53,601 nucleotides of DNA from assembly GCA_002375765.1 (NCBI GenBank), contig DFMV01000014.1, positions 1-53,601 of the forward strand, read 5' to 3'. Position 1 is the first letter of the stretch; every line of letters starts with the position of its first letter. This document shows, piece after piece, positions 1 through 8,742 of this stretch. Made by a program: the position numbers and the translations under genes. The stretch is from Rhizobiales bacterium UBA3584. Its GTDB lineage: Bacteria; Pseudomonadota; Alphaproteobacteria; Rhizobiales; Devosiaceae. The notes beneath the pieces are model-generated. The model was not told the origin of the DNA and did no database searches. It saw only the letters and a program-made list of their open reading frames with translations.

Positions 1-99
1 GTCCATATGCGCGGGTTCGTGAGGGCAGTATGGGGGAGGTTGTGGGTGCGGGGATAAGTTTCTTTGCGGCTGAGGCGTGTGGGGGCTCATCATGATGGA

Positions 100-120
100 T
101 TCCGGGAATAAATCCCGGAA
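100..120. repeat. Short REP-like hairpin
   Basis: An 8-bp perfect inverted repeat: TTCCGGGA (100-107) and TCCCGGAA (113-120) around a 5-base loop. It is followed by ATGACA. This form (GGATTCCGGG...CCCGGAATGAC) is a common intergenic repeat in alphaproteobacterial chromosomes. It is probably a dispersed repeat rather than a terminator, since no T run follows. Confidence 0.6.
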
Positions 121-174
121 TGACAATGGGGGAGAGGCATGGATGAGTTTTCTCACGCGCGTATCCGCCCCCCG

Positions 175-315
175 CGTCATCCTCGGGCTTGACCCGGGGA
201 TCCGCTGCATTGGGCAGCCGGTGAAGGGTTGGGGAACGGTGAGAGGCCACACGTATCACTTCTGCGGTGCTCAATGGCAGCGCTGCAGATCCCCGGGTCA
301 AGCCCGAAGATGACG
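175..315. repeat. Inverted repeat pair, 28-bp arms
   Basis: The arms 175-202 and 288-315 are reverse complements over 28 bases with one mismatch. Their core is GGGCTTGACCCGGGGATC on the left arm. They flank 85 bases of unrelated sequence. Such CGTCATCCTCGGGCTTGACCC units are widespread intergenic repeats in alphaproteobacteria. The pair could fold into a long stem-loop or mark two insertions of one element in opposite orientation. Confidence 0.6.
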
Positions 316-458
316 GTGGGGTGAGGTTGGTGGTGGTGACGGAGCCGCAGGAGGGGCGAGAGAGGCAGGCTGGGGGCAAGAGCGGAGCGAGCGTCGATCT
401 AAGCTCGCAAGCGACGAGCCCCCTTGCCAACCGCCCCCGTCCTCCTCTATACGGGCTG

Positions 459-502
459 CGGGCCATCCCTCCCCAACGAGGGACGCCCATCTGTAAGGAT
501 GG
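459..502 (+). ncRNA. serC-type RNA leader
   Basis: Two adjoining hairpins directly precede the serC start. The first pairs GGGC (460-463) with GCCC (485-488) and TCCCTC (466-471) with GAGGGA (478-483). The second pairs CCATC (487-491) with GATGG (498-502) and contains the ribosome-binding AAGGA. The two stems share bases 487-488, so they may compete. The position, two-hairpin form and occluded ribosome site fit the serC RNA motif described upstream of alphaproteobacterial serC-serA operons. The family match is from memory, not from a covariance search. Confidence 0.6.
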
Positions 503-508
503 AGCAAC

Positions 509-1699
509 ATGACAGATATTTCTGCCGCCACCGAAGTGGCGAAGCCGGCTGTGCGTCCGGAAAATCCCAATTTTTCGTCAGGTCCTTGCGCCAAGCGTCC
601 CGGGTGGACGGTTGAGGCGCTTTCGGGTGCGCTGGTGGGGCGGTCCCACAGGGCCAAGCCGGCCAAGGCCCGCATTCAGCGCGCGATCGAATTGACGCGC
701 GAGCTGCTCGAGGTTCCCGAAGACTATCTGATCGGCATCGTGCCGGCATCGGATACGGGCGCCGTGGAAATGGCGCTGTGGGGCATGCTGGGCGCACGCG
801 GCGTCGACATGCTGACCTGGGAATCGTTTGGGGCCGGTTGGGTCACCGACGTTCAAAAGCAACTCAAGCTCGACGATGTGCGTGTGCTCAAGGCCGAATA
901 TGGCGAGCTGCCGGACCTCTCCGAAGTCGATTTTACCCGTGACGTGGTGTTCACCTGGAACGGGACGACCTCGGGCGTTCGGGTTCCTGACGGGGACTGG
1001 ATCCCGGCGGACCGCGAGGGGCTGACCATTTGCGATGCCACTTCGGCAGCGTTTGCGCAGAACCTTGATTTTTCCAAGCTCGATGTGGTGACCTTTTCCT
1101 GGCAGAAGGCGCTGGGCGGGGAAGCCGCGCACGGCATTCTGATCCTCTCGCCGCGCGCCGTGGAACGGCTGGAAACCTTCACACCGGCCAACCGTCCGCT
1201 GCCGAAAATTTTCCGGCTGACCAAGGGTGGCAAGCTGATGGCCGAAGTCTTTGAAGGCGCGACCATTAATACGGTGTCGATGATCTGTATCGAAGACGCC
1301 GTGGACGCCATGGAATGGGGTCTCAAGGTTGGCGGGCTCAAGGCGCTGCAGGCGCGGGCCGATGCCAATGAAAAGGCGATTGCCGATTGGGTGGCAAAGA
1401 CCGATTGGGTTGATTTTCTCGCCACCGATCCAAAGGTGCGGTCCAACACTTCGGTGTGCCTGAAGATCGTCGATCCAGACGTCACAGCGCTTTCAGATGA
1501 GGCGCAGGCAAAGCTCGCCAAGGCCGTTGTCTCCCGGCTCGACAAGGAAGCGGTGGCCTACGATATCGGCGGCTATCGCGATGCGCCGACAGGGTTCCGT
1601 ATCTGGTGCGGCTCGACAGTGGAAACGGCCGATCTCGAAAAGCTGACACCGTGGCTCGACTGGGCATTTGCCCAGGAAAAAGCAGCCGCTCTGGCCTGA
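509..1699 (+). CDS. serC: Phosphoserine aminotransferase
   Basis: This is the PLP-dependent enzyme that converts 3-phosphohydroxypyruvate and glutamate to O-phosphoserine and 2-oxoglutarate, the second step of serine synthesis; the same family also serves vitamin B6 synthesis. The 396-residue length and the N-terminal [13 protein letters not shown] fit the alphaproteobacterial branch of class V phosphoserine transaminases. The lysine that binds PLP is probably K200 in SWQKALGGE, with D176 in the preceding CDATSA strand contacting the cofactor. The start is fixed by the AAGGA site inside the RNA leader. serA follows 67 bases downstream on the same strand and is probably co-transcribed. Confidence 0.95.
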   Translation: MTDISAATEVAKPAVRPENPNFSSGPCAKRPGWTVEALSGALVGRSHRAKPAKARIQRAIELTRELLEVPEDYLIGIVPASDTGAVEMALWGMLGARGVDMLTWESFGAGWVTDVQKQLKLDDVRVLKAEYGELPDLSEVDFTRDVVFTWNGTTSGVRVPDGDWIPADREGLTICDATSAAFAQNLDFSKLDVVTFSWQKALGGEAAHGILILSPRAVERLETFTPANRPLPKIFRLTKGGKLMAEVFEGATINTVSMICIEDAVDAMEWGLKVGGLKALQARADANEKAIADWVAKTDWVDFLATDPKVRSNTSVCLKIVDPDVTALSDEAQAKLAKAVVSRLDKEAVAYDIGGYRDAPTGFRIWCGSTVETADLEKLTPWLDWAFAQEKAAALA

Positions 1700-1766
1700 T
1701 TTCAGCCGTGCGCGCCGGGATGGCGCGCCGCCATTTTCCCCAATTTCAGATTTGATGGAGGGCGCA

Positions 1767-3356
1767 ATGCCCAAGGTTCTCGTTTCAGACAAGATCAGCC
1801 CGGCGGCGATCGAGATTTTCAAGGCAAACGGGGTGGAGGTCGATTACCTCCCCGATGTTGGCAAGGACAAGGAAAAGCTGGCCGAAATCATCGGGCAGTA
1901 TGACGGGCTCGCCATCCGTTCGGCGACCAAGGTGACCGACAAGATCCTGGCCAACGCCACCAATCTCAAGGTGATCGGGCGCGCCGGGATCGGGGTGGAC
2001 AATGTCGATATTCCGGCAGCCACCGCCAAGGGCGTGATCGTGATGAACACCCCGTTCGGCAATTCGATCACCACGGCCGAACACGCGATTTCGATGATGC
2101 TGGCGCTGGCGCGGCAGATCCCGGAGGCCGATGCGTCGACCCGGGCCTCCAAGTGGGAAAAGAACCGCTTCATGGGCGTTGAGGTGACCAACAAGACGCT
2201 GGGCCTGATCGGTGCGGGCAATATCGGCTCGATCGTTGCCGACCGCGCGCAGGGCCTGAAAATGAAGGTCATCGCGTATGATCCGTTCCTCACCCCCGAG
2301 CGGGCGATCGATCTGGGCGTGGAAAAGGTGGAACTGGACGATCTTCTGGCCCGGGCCGATTTTATCACGCTGCACACGCCGCTGATCGATGCGACGCGCA
2401 ACATCATTTCGGCCGAAGCGATCGCCAAGATGAAGGACGGCGTGCGGATCATCAACTGCGCGCGTGGCGGCCTGATCGATGAAGCAGCGCTGAAAGATGC
2501 GCTCGAGGCGGGCAAGGTCGCCGGCGCGGCGCTGGATGTGTTCCTGGAAGAACCGGCCAAGGACAATCCGCTGTTTGGCCTGGCCAATGTCATCTGCACG
2601 CCCCATCTTGGCGCGTCGACCACCGAAGCACAGGAAAATGTCGCGCTGCAGGTGGCCGAGCAGATTTCGGCCTATCTCAACACAGGCGAAGTCATCAATG
2701 CGCTGAACTTCCCATCGATTTCCGCCGAAGAAGCGCCCAAGCTGACGCCATTCGTCAAGCTGGCCGAGCTCTTGGGATCGTTTGCCGGGCAGTTGACCGA
2801 AACGGCGATCAGCGGCATCCGCATCGAGTTCGAGGGCGACGTCTCCGCGCTCAACACCAAGCCGATGGTGGCCGCGTTGCTCAATGGCGTGCTCAAGCCG
2901 CTGCTGGGCGATGTGAACATGGTTTCGGCACCGGCGCTGGCCAAGGATCGCGGCATTGCCGTTGAAACGGTCAATCGCGAGCAGGTGGGCGCTTACGACA
3001 ACCTCATCCGCCTCACCGTGGTGACCGAGCGGCAGGAGCGCAGCGTCGCCGGTACGGTCTATGGGACCAAGGCGCCGCGGATTGTCGAGATCAAGGGGAT
3101 CACGCTTGAAGCGGAAGTGACCCCGCACATGCTCTACATCACCAATGAGGACAAGCCGGGCTTTATCGGCCGTCTGGGCACGCTCATGGGGCAGCTTGGC
3201 ATCAATATCGCCAACTTCAATCTCGGTCGGGTCGAGCAGGGCAAGGACGCGATCGCGCTTCTGTCCATCGACAGCGAGCTGACCGATGGCGAGTTGACGC
3301 AGATCGAAGGGCTCGAGGGAGTCAAGCAGGCCAAGCGGCTGGTGTTTACGGTCTGA
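1767..3356 (+). CDS. serA: D-3-phosphoglycerate dehydrogenase
   Basis: It catalyses the first committed step of serine synthesis, the NAD-dependent oxidation of 3-phosphoglycerate. The 529-residue product is the long form: a catalytic domain split around a Rossmann domain (GAGNIG at 149-154), active-site R233 in NCARGG and H280 in CTPHLGAS, then an intervening domain and a C-terminal ACT domain (about 450-529) expected to bind serine for feedback control. An upstream in-frame ATG at 1668 lies inside serC. The ATG at 1767 is preferred because GGAGGG stands just before it and the protein then begins MPKVLVSDK, as in the family. A strong terminator follows. Confidence 0.96.
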   Translation: MPKVLVSDKISPAAIEIFKANGVEVDYLPDVGKDKEKLAEIIGQYDGLAIRSATKVTDKILANATNLKVIGRAGIGVDNVDIPAATAKGVIVMNTPFGNSITTAEHAISMMLALARQIPEADASTRASKWEKNRFMGVEVTNKTLGLIGAGNIGSIVADRAQGLKMKVIAYDPFLTPERAIDLGVEKVELDDLLARADFITLHTPLIDATRNIISAEAIAKMKDGVRIINCARGGLIDEAALKDALEAGKVAGAALDVFLEEPAKDNPLFGLANVICTPHLGASTTEAQENVALQVAEQISAYLNTGEVINALNFPSISAEEAPKLTPFVKLAELLGSFAGQLTETAISGIRIEFEGDVSALNTKPMVAALLNGVLKPLLGDVNMVSAPALAKDRGIAVETVNREQVGAYDNLIRLTVVTERQERSVAGTVYGTKAPRIVEIKGITLEAEVTPHMLYITNEDKPGFIGRLGTLMGQLGINIANFNLGRVEQGKDAIALLSIDSELTDGELTQIEGLEGVKQAKRLVFTV

Positions 3357-3380
3357 GGCCCATCACATAGATTTTGGCAA

Positions 3381-3406
3381 GGGCGGCAGCGATGCCGCCC
3401 TTTTTT
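3381..3406 (+). terminator. Terminator of serC-serA
   Basis: GGGCGGCA (3381-3388) pairs with TGCCGCCC (3393-3400) around a GCGA loop, followed by six T residues. A classical Rho-independent terminator 25 bases after the serA stop codon. Confidence 0.92.
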
Positions 3407-3408
3407 GT

Positions 3409-3440
3409 ACTTCCGAACAGAAAAAGTGGGGTCCGCCTAT
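3409..3440. repeat. Interspersed repeat, copy 1 (partial)
   Basis: The sequence TTCCGAACAGAAAAAGTGGG and the GTCC that follows match the core of the elements at 17931-17978 and 20978-21004 (CCGAACCGG.AAAGTGGTGCC type). It is a degenerate fragment wedged between the serA terminator and the end of the convergent exporter gene. Confidence 0.55.
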
Positions 3441-3452
3441 GCTGGACGTCCC

Positions 3453-4427
3453 CTATTGCGGCTTTAAGATGTCGCGAAGATTGCGGCGGGCTGCATATTC
3501 GGCAATGCCGATGCCGGCGACGATGAAGGCAGCGGCGATCAAGTGGAAGATTTCGAGGGTTTCGCCGAGGACAAAGACGGCGAGCAGGGCGCCGAAGACG
3601 GGAATGAGGTTTATGAACAGGCTCGCCCGATTGGGGCCGATCAGTTCTACCCCGCGTGCGTAGGTCATCTGTGCGACGATGGAAGGCAGGAGGGCAACAT
3701 AGAGAACGACGGCCCAGCCGCGCCAGCTCATGGTGGCTACGTCCGCGACAAGGCCGGTCGTGCCGGTGCCCAAAACCAACTGATAGAAGGCGGCGGCGAG
3801 CATGGCGAAAAAGCTGGTGCAGGCGATAAAGCTCAGCCAGCCGATTTTTGGCTTGTAGCGCAGCATGAGTGAGTGGAGCGCGTAAAAAAGAGCGGCGAGC
3901 AGCATCAGGGCATCGCCGATATTGACGTCGAGCCCGACCAGCCGAAGGGGACTGCCATGGGTTGCGACGTGGATGACGCCATAGATGGTGAGCACCACGC
4001 CCACGATGTGGAGCCCGGAGGCGCGAACGCGGAAGATTGCGAAATTGCCCACCATGACGAGCACGGGAATGGCGGCCTGGATCATGGCGACATTAACGGC
4101 GGCGGTGTAGGTGGTTGCGGCGTAAAGCAGGACGTTGAAGCTGGTGAAGCCGAGAACGCCGTAAAAGGCCAGCCAGCCCCAGCCGCGGCGGATTTCGCTC
4201 CAATCGGCGCGCAGGCTCGTCCAGGCGAAGGGCACGATGATGACAAAAGCCACCATCCAGCGCATGACCGAGAGCGCATAGGGATCAAGCTCGCCGATGG
4301 CCATCTTGCCGGCAATGATATTGGCGCCCCAGAACAGCGTGGACAGGGTCAAAAGCAGGTAGGGCTGGCCCATGAGCCGCGTTAAAGGATTGGATGGTTG
4401 CGCGGCGGAGGCGGGGGACTTTGTCAT
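3453..4427 (-). CDS. DMT-family transporter (EamA type)
   Basis: The 324-residue protein is almost entirely hydrophobic, with about ten predicted membrane helices arranged as two repeats, the layout of the EamA/RhaT drug-metabolite transporter superfamily. Recognisable features are LSTLFWGANIIAGK near the N terminus and the C-terminal repeat ending in NLIPVFGALLAVFVLGE, a typical EamA signature. Members export amino acids, metabolites or drugs; the substrate cannot be told from sequence. It sits convergent to serA and divergent from purA as a single gene. Export of serine or another amino acid would fit the neighbourhood but is only a guess. Confidence 0.88.
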   Translation of the reverse strand: MTKSPASAAQPSNPLTRLMGQPYLLLTLSTLFWGANIIAGKMAIGELDPYALSVMRWMVAFVIIVPFAWTSLRADWSEIRRGWGWLAFYGVLGFTSFNVLLYAATTYTAAVNVAMIQAAIPVLVMVGNFAIFRVRASGLHIVGVVLTIYGVIHVATHGSPLRLVGLDVNIGDALMLLAALFYALHSLMLRYKPKIGWLSFIACTSFFAMLAAAFYQLVLGTGTTGLVADVATMSWRGWAVVLYVALLPSIVAQMTYARGVELIGPNRASLFINLIPVFGALLAVFVLGETLEIFHLIAAAFIVAGIGIAEYAARRNLRDILKPQ

Positions 4428-4557
4428 AACGGGCCTTGTACTTTATAGAACCCGGACTTATCAGCGTTTTGGCTCGCGGTGAAACATAGATTTTTCATCG
4501 GCGGCTCCCCGGTCCGGATGGCGGGGCGTGGCGGACACGAAAGGGAAATTGGCGTAA

Positions 4558-5847
4558 ATGGCGAATGTTGTGGTGGTCGGCTCGCAATGGGGCGACGAGG
4601 GCAAGGGCAAGATTGTTGACTGGCTTTCCGAGCGCGCCGATGTGGTGGTGCGCTATCAGGGTGGGCACAATGCCGGCCATACGCTCGTCATCGACGGGGT
4701 GAGCTACAAGCTTTCACTCCTGCCCTCGGGGCTGGTGCGCGGCAAGTTTTCAGTGATCGGCAATGGCGTTGTGGTCGATCCGCACCACTTCGTTTCCGAA
4801 GTCGACAAGATTGCCGGGCAGGGCATTTCGGTGACGCCCGAGGTTTTGCGCATCGCCGAGAATGCGCCGCTGATCCTCTCGCTGCACCGTGAACTGGACG
4901 CGCTGCGCGAGGACTCCAATTCCGGACTCAAGATCGGCACGACCAGACGCGGGATCGGGCCGGCCTATGAGGACAAGGTTGGCCGTCGGGCGATCCGGGT
5001 TTGCGATCTGGCCGAGCCTGAAACGCTGATGGACAAGATCGAGCGGCTTTTGACCCACCACAATGCGCTGCGGCGCGGCATGGGGGCGGCCGAGGTTTCG
5101 GCGCAGGCAATCCATGATGAACTGATGGCAGTGGCCGACAAGATCCTGCCGTTCATGGACAGGGTTTGGGAACTGCTCGACGAGCGGCGCAAACGCGGCG
5201 AACGCATTCTGTTCGAGGGCGCCCAGGGGGCCCTGCTCGACAATGATCACGGCACCTATCCGTTCGTGACCTCGTCCAATACCGTGGCCGGGCAGGCGGC
5301 GCCCGGCTCGGGACTTGGGCCGGCGGCTATCGACTATGTTCTCGGTATTACAAAGGCCTATACAACCCGGGTGGGTGAGGGGCCGTTTCCGACCGAGCAG
5401 GACAACGAGGTCGGTCAGTTCCTCGGCGAGAAGGGGCACGAGTTTGGTGTCGTGACCGGACGCAAGCGGCGCTGCGGGTGGTTTGACGCGGTGATCGTGC
5501 GTCAGACTGTGCGGACTTCGGGCATTCACGGTATCGCCTTGACCAAACTCGATGTGCTCGACGGGATGGACGAAATCCAGGTTTGCGTCGGCTATGAACT
5601 TGACGGGCAGAGAATAGATTATCTGCCTGCCTCAATGGGGGCACAAAGTCGAGTCAAGCCAATTTACGAAACGCTGGATGGCTGGAAAGAAACGACCGCA
5701 GGCGCCCGGAGCTGGGCTGAATTGCCCGCTCAGGCGATCAAATATGTGCGGCGGATCGAAGAACTGATCGGCGCGAGTGTGGCCATGCTCTCCACAAGTC
5801 CGGAACGCGAAGACACGATTTTGGTACAGGACCCGTTTCAAGATTGA
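4558..5847 (+). CDS. purA: Adenylosuccinate synthetase
   Basis: It joins IMP and aspartate, using GTP, to make adenylosuccinate, the first step from IMP to AMP. The 429 residues carry the family landmarks: the GTP-binding loop [11 protein letters not shown] (8-18) with catalytic D13, GGHNAGHT with catalytic H41, and a C-terminal TSPERED base-recognition loop. The N-terminal [15 protein letters not shown] is typical, so the ATG at 4558 is secure. The gene stands alone after a divergent exporter. The next gene begins 58 bases later on the same strand and could be read from the same transcript. Confidence 0.97.
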   Translation: MANVVVVGSQWGDEGKGKIVDWLSERADVVVRYQGGHNAGHTLVIDGVSYKLSLLPSGLVRGKFSVIGNGVVVDPHHFVSEVDKIAGQGISVTPEVLRIAENAPLILSLHRELDALREDSNSGLKIGTTRRGIGPAYEDKVGRRAIRVCDLAEPETLMDKIERLLTHHNALRRGMGAAEVSAQAIHDELMAVADKILPFMDRVWELLDERRKRGERILFEGAQGALLDNDHGTYPFVTSSNTVAGQAAPGSGLGPAAIDYVLGITKAYTTRVGEGPFPTEQDNEVGQFLGEKGHEFGVVTGRKRRCGWFDAVIVRQTVRTSGIHGIALTKLDVLDGMDEIQVCVGYELDGQRIDYLPASMGAQSRVKPIYETLDGWKETTAGARSWAELPAQAIKYVRRIEELIGASVAMLSTSPEREDTILVQDPFQD

Positions 5848-5905
5848 ATTTTCTTGTTTAGAAACAACTTTGTCTAATGCCGGCAACAAGTGATGTTGAG
5901 TAGAT

Positions 5906-8107
5906 ATGGCCGACTATCGTGAACTCTTGCGCAAGGCGATCGATGCCCTGCCGGACAATACCGGGGCTAATCGCCGGGCGGTTTACGAAAAGGCGCGCAG
6001 TGCTCTGGTTGCCCAGTTGCGCGCCATCGAGCCACCCTTGCCGGCGCGTGAGATCACGACCCATCGGCTAAATCTTGAAGACTGTATTCGCGAGGTCGAA
6101 CACGAGGCGACCGAACGGCTCCTGGGGCGTTTCCGCGCCGTGGAGGAGCCGGAACCGGAAGCCGAGCCCGAAATCGCACCAGATGTCGAGGATGTGACCG
6201 ATGAGCCGGCCGCACCGTTCGATGACCGTGACGAAGTTCTGGTGGAGGCCGAAGCCGAGCCCGAAGAGGTTGAGCCCGAGCCAGAAATTGAATCGGACGA
6301 TAGCGAGAGGGATGATTTCGTCTCGGCTCCGGCCAATGATTTTGTCCCCGAGCCCGAGCCCGAGCCCGAGCCCGAGACTGAGGCCGAGACCAGTGAGCCA
6401 CATGCCGACGAGCCCGAAGTGGTCGAGCGTGAGCCCCGGTGGGGGGAAGACGGCGAGGAGGGGAGCGCTGCAGGCGAGGACCGGTTTTCGTCCGAACCAG
6501 CCTCCATGTTTGCGCCAGACGAAGAAAATTTGCCTTCCGGAGATGACGAGGCCGTCGAGGCGGTTCCGGAGCCCGAAGCTGAATCGCCCCGTCCCAGCTC
6601 GATCGAGGATATCATTGCCTCCGCGGAGCGGGCTTCGCATGAACCTGACGATATCGAGCCTTCCACGACCGAGCCGGACGAGGACGAGCGGGTGGTCCCG
6701 TTCGTGCCTTCTGTCGAACGGGAGGAACATGAGGCTCCCGAAGCTCATGGAGTCGAGGAAAAGCACTTCATAATTTCGGAAGCCGATGCGCAACCGCGTA
6801 GCGGCGTGCCGCTGATCGACCTTCATGGGCGTCCACTGAGCGGCGCGCACGAGGTGGCTTCCGAGCCGGAGCCGGCAATGTCGAGCGTCCGCGAGGTGGA
6901 GCTTGAGCCGGGCATTCTGGCGCGCCCGGAAGTTTCCGACGCTCAAGTGGCGATCGACCGCGCGATTGCTGCGCTCGATCGGGAAGCGCGCGGGGAAACG
7001 ACCGCCGCCGACGAAACTGGCGCATCACCCGCCGATGAAGATGAAAACGAGAGCCCCAGTGACGACGATGGCGGGTCGCGGCGCGGTTTTGGCGCCTTTA
7101 CCATATTCCTTCTGATTTCGGTGCTGCTTTTGGGCGGCGGCGGTCTGGCGGGGTACTGGGCCTGGCGTGAGGGGTTCGTCGATCTCAATGCGGTCTTTGC
7201 ACAGAACCAGACACCGGAAACCACCGAAGTCGCCGACGCCGACCCGGTGACCGATCCGACACCGGCTGAAACCCAGCCGGAGACGCCTGAAGCGGTCAAT
7301 ACAACGCCCGAGGTGCCGAGTTCCAACGGCGAAGTGAGCGGGTCGACCATGCCCGGAGAGGAATTGCCGTTCACTGAAACGGAAACTCCGTCAACCACGC
7401 CGAGTGAGCCCGAGGCTACGTTCGAGGACCGGCTTCCCGCCGAGGCCGGTACTCCGGCGAGCCCGGACGGCGATGGCGAGGACGAGGCCGGCGTCGCGAT
7501 CACCACGGACGGTCCGCAATCGCTGCTGCTCGAGGAGCAGGCCGGCGGGGCAGCAGGTGCAGTGCCTTATACGGGTAGCGTGGAATGGTCGCGCGGGACC
7601 GACGAACTGGGGCATCCGACGATCATCGCCGAGGCATCGATTCCGGCGCGCAACCTGGACGTCGAGGTCTTGTTGCGGCGCAATGCGGATGACAATTTGC
7701 CGGCAAGTCACCTCATGGAGGTGAACTTCTCGGTGGCTGAAAGTTTTGTCGGCGGTTCGATTGCCAACCTGCCGGGGGTCCTGCTCAAGAACGAGGAACT
7801 GGTGCAGGGCCAGCCGCTGACCGGGGCGTCGGCTCGGATCGTGGGCAATTCGTTCCTGTTCGCGCTTTCGAGCGCGAGCGATCTTGATGTCGAGAACAAT
7901 CTCAACCTGCTCGAAAGCCGCCAATGGATGGATTTGGCCATGGTTTACGGCACCGGCCGGCGCGCAATTCTGACGCTCGAAAAGGGCGAAGATGGCGAGG
8001 CAATCTTTGCCGATGTTCTGGCGGCGTGGGCAGAGCTCGATGGCGCGGCGGGGGCCGACGCCGAGCCGGAGGCGGAGGAGGATGCCGCCGAGGCAGCGGG
8101 CGGTTAG
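5906..8107 (+). CDS. Acidic single-pass membrane protein
   Basis: I do not recognise a named family. The 733 residues divide into a short helical N-terminal region (1-80, rich in Arg and Ala), a very acidic low-complexity stretch (about 80-390) with Glu-Pro runs such as PEPEPEPEPE, one membrane helix near 395-420 (FTIFLLISVLLLGGGGLAGY), a Thr/Pro/Glu-rich linker (420-540), and a compact C-terminal domain (about 550-715) that would lie in the periplasm. There is no signal peptide, so the acidic part should be cytoplasmic. It follows purA by 58 bases. Its stop overlaps the convergent thiQ stop. The layout suggests an envelope scaffold or tether, but nothing shows a catalytic role. Confidence 0.8.
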   Translation: MADYRELLRKAIDALPDNTGANRRAVYEKARSALVAQLRAIEPPLPAREITTHRLNLEDCIREVEHEATERLLGRFRAVEEPEPEAEPEIAPDVEDVTDEPAAPFDDRDEVLVEAEAEPEEVEPEPEIESDDSERDDFVSAPANDFVPEPEPEPEPETEAETSEPHADEPEVVEREPRWGEDGEEGSAAGEDRFSSEPASMFAPDEENLPSGDDEAVEAVPEPEAESPRPSSIEDIIASAERASHEPDDIEPSTTEPDEDERVVPFVPSVEREEHEAPEAHGVEEKHFIISEADAQPRSGVPLIDLHGRPLSGAHEVASEPEPAMSSVREVELEPGILARPEVSDAQVAIDRAIAALDREARGETTAADETGASPADEDENESPSDDDGGSRRGFGAFTIFLLISVLLLGGGGLAGYWAWREGFVDLNAVFAQNQTPETTEVADADPVTDPTPAETQPETPEAVNTTPEVPSSNGEVSGSTMPGEELPFTETETPSTTPSEPEATFEDRLPAEAGTPASPDGDGEDEAGVAITTDGPQSLLLEEQAGGAAGAVPYTGSVEWSRGTDELGHPTIIAEASIPARNLDVEVLLRRNADDNLPASHLMEVNFSVAESFVGGSIANLPGVLLKNEELVQGQPLTGASARIVGNSFLFALSSASDLDVENNLNLLESRQWMDLAMVYGTGRRAILTLEKGEDGEAIFADVLAAWAELDGAAGADAEPEAEEDAAEAAGG

Positions 8108-8742
8108 CGCGCTTCCAGGACTGTGCGTCCATCTTCGATGCGGTAAGTGCGGTCGGCCAACGCCTTGATGTCGTCGGCCTGATGGGAAACCACTATGTTT
8201 CGCCAGTTGTTGGCGCGCACCATTTGAGCGACGAGGTCGCGGATTGGGGCCGCGGTTTTGTTGTCGAGGCCGGTGAACGGCTCGTCTAGCAGCAGTATGG
8301 GCCGATTGCGCAACAGCGTGCGGGCCAGGGCGACACGTTGCTTCTGGCCGCCCGACAGGCGCGCGGCGCGGCGGTTGATCATGTCTGACAACCCCATCTG
8401 ATCGAGCGCCGCAACTACTCTTTCATCGTTGGCTTTGGTGCCGCCGCCCAGCCCCAGCGCCACATTGGCGCCGGTGGAGAGATGATCGAAGAGATTGTCC
8501 GATTGGAACAGGATCGAAACGGGGCGCTGTTCGGGGGGGAGTTCCAATATGGTGCGGCCCGCAAGCCGGATATCGCCCGAAGCCGGTTCGAGAAAGCCAG
8601 CGATCAGATCGAACAGGGTCGACTTGCCGGCGCCGGAGGGCCCGATCAGGCCGACGATTTCGCCGGGCTTTATGCTCATATCGAAGGCAAAGCCGGTTTT
8701 GCCGCCATCATAGCTGAAGGTGAGACGGTCAATTTCGAGCAT
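8104..8742 (-). CDS. thiQ: Thiamine ABC transporter ATPase
   Basis: This is the ATP-binding subunit of the ThiBPQ importer for thiamine and thiamine phosphates. The 212 residues show Walker A GPSGAGKST (34-42), a Q loop at ILFQSDNLF, the signature LSGGQKQR, and Walker B LLLDEPFTGLD. The short length and the start MLEIDRLTFSYDG match ThiQ. The start overlaps the end of thiP by 14 bases, so the two are translated together. It is the last gene of the riboswitch-controlled operon, and its stop overlaps the stop of the convergent acidic protein gene by 4 bases. Confidence 0.93.
   Translation of the reverse strand: MLEIDRLTFSYDGGKTGFAFDMSIKPGEIVGLIGPSGAGKSTLFDLIAGFLEPASGDIRLAGRTILELPPEQRPVSILFQSDNLFDHLSTGANVALGLGGGTKANDERVVAALDQMGLSDMINRRAARLSGGQKQRVALARTLLRNRPILLLDEPFTGLDNKTAAPIRDLVAQMVRANNWRNIVVSHQADDIKALADRTYRIEDGRTVLEAR

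Larger units (their letters stand above)
1..458. other. Gene-free region with REP-like repeats
   Basis: No credible gene is visible before serC. The short frames here have no family resemblance and their composition follows the repeats. The stretch holds a small hairpin (100-120), a long inverted repeat (175-202 with 288-315), and purine-rich filler. The serC promoter presumably lies in the last 100 bases, but no clear -35/-10 pair can be assigned. Confidence 0.7.

Noticed and set aside
1785..3128. Long minus-strand open frame (447 codons) opposite serA
   Set aside because: It is antisense to a fully convincing serA, is rich in Arg, His and Asp as high-GC shadows are, and shows no family likeness.
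6068..6946. Minus-strand open frame opposite the acidic protein gene
   Set aside because: The repeated GAGCCC codons of the acidic region keep the other frames open by composition alone; no domain or ribosome site is seen.
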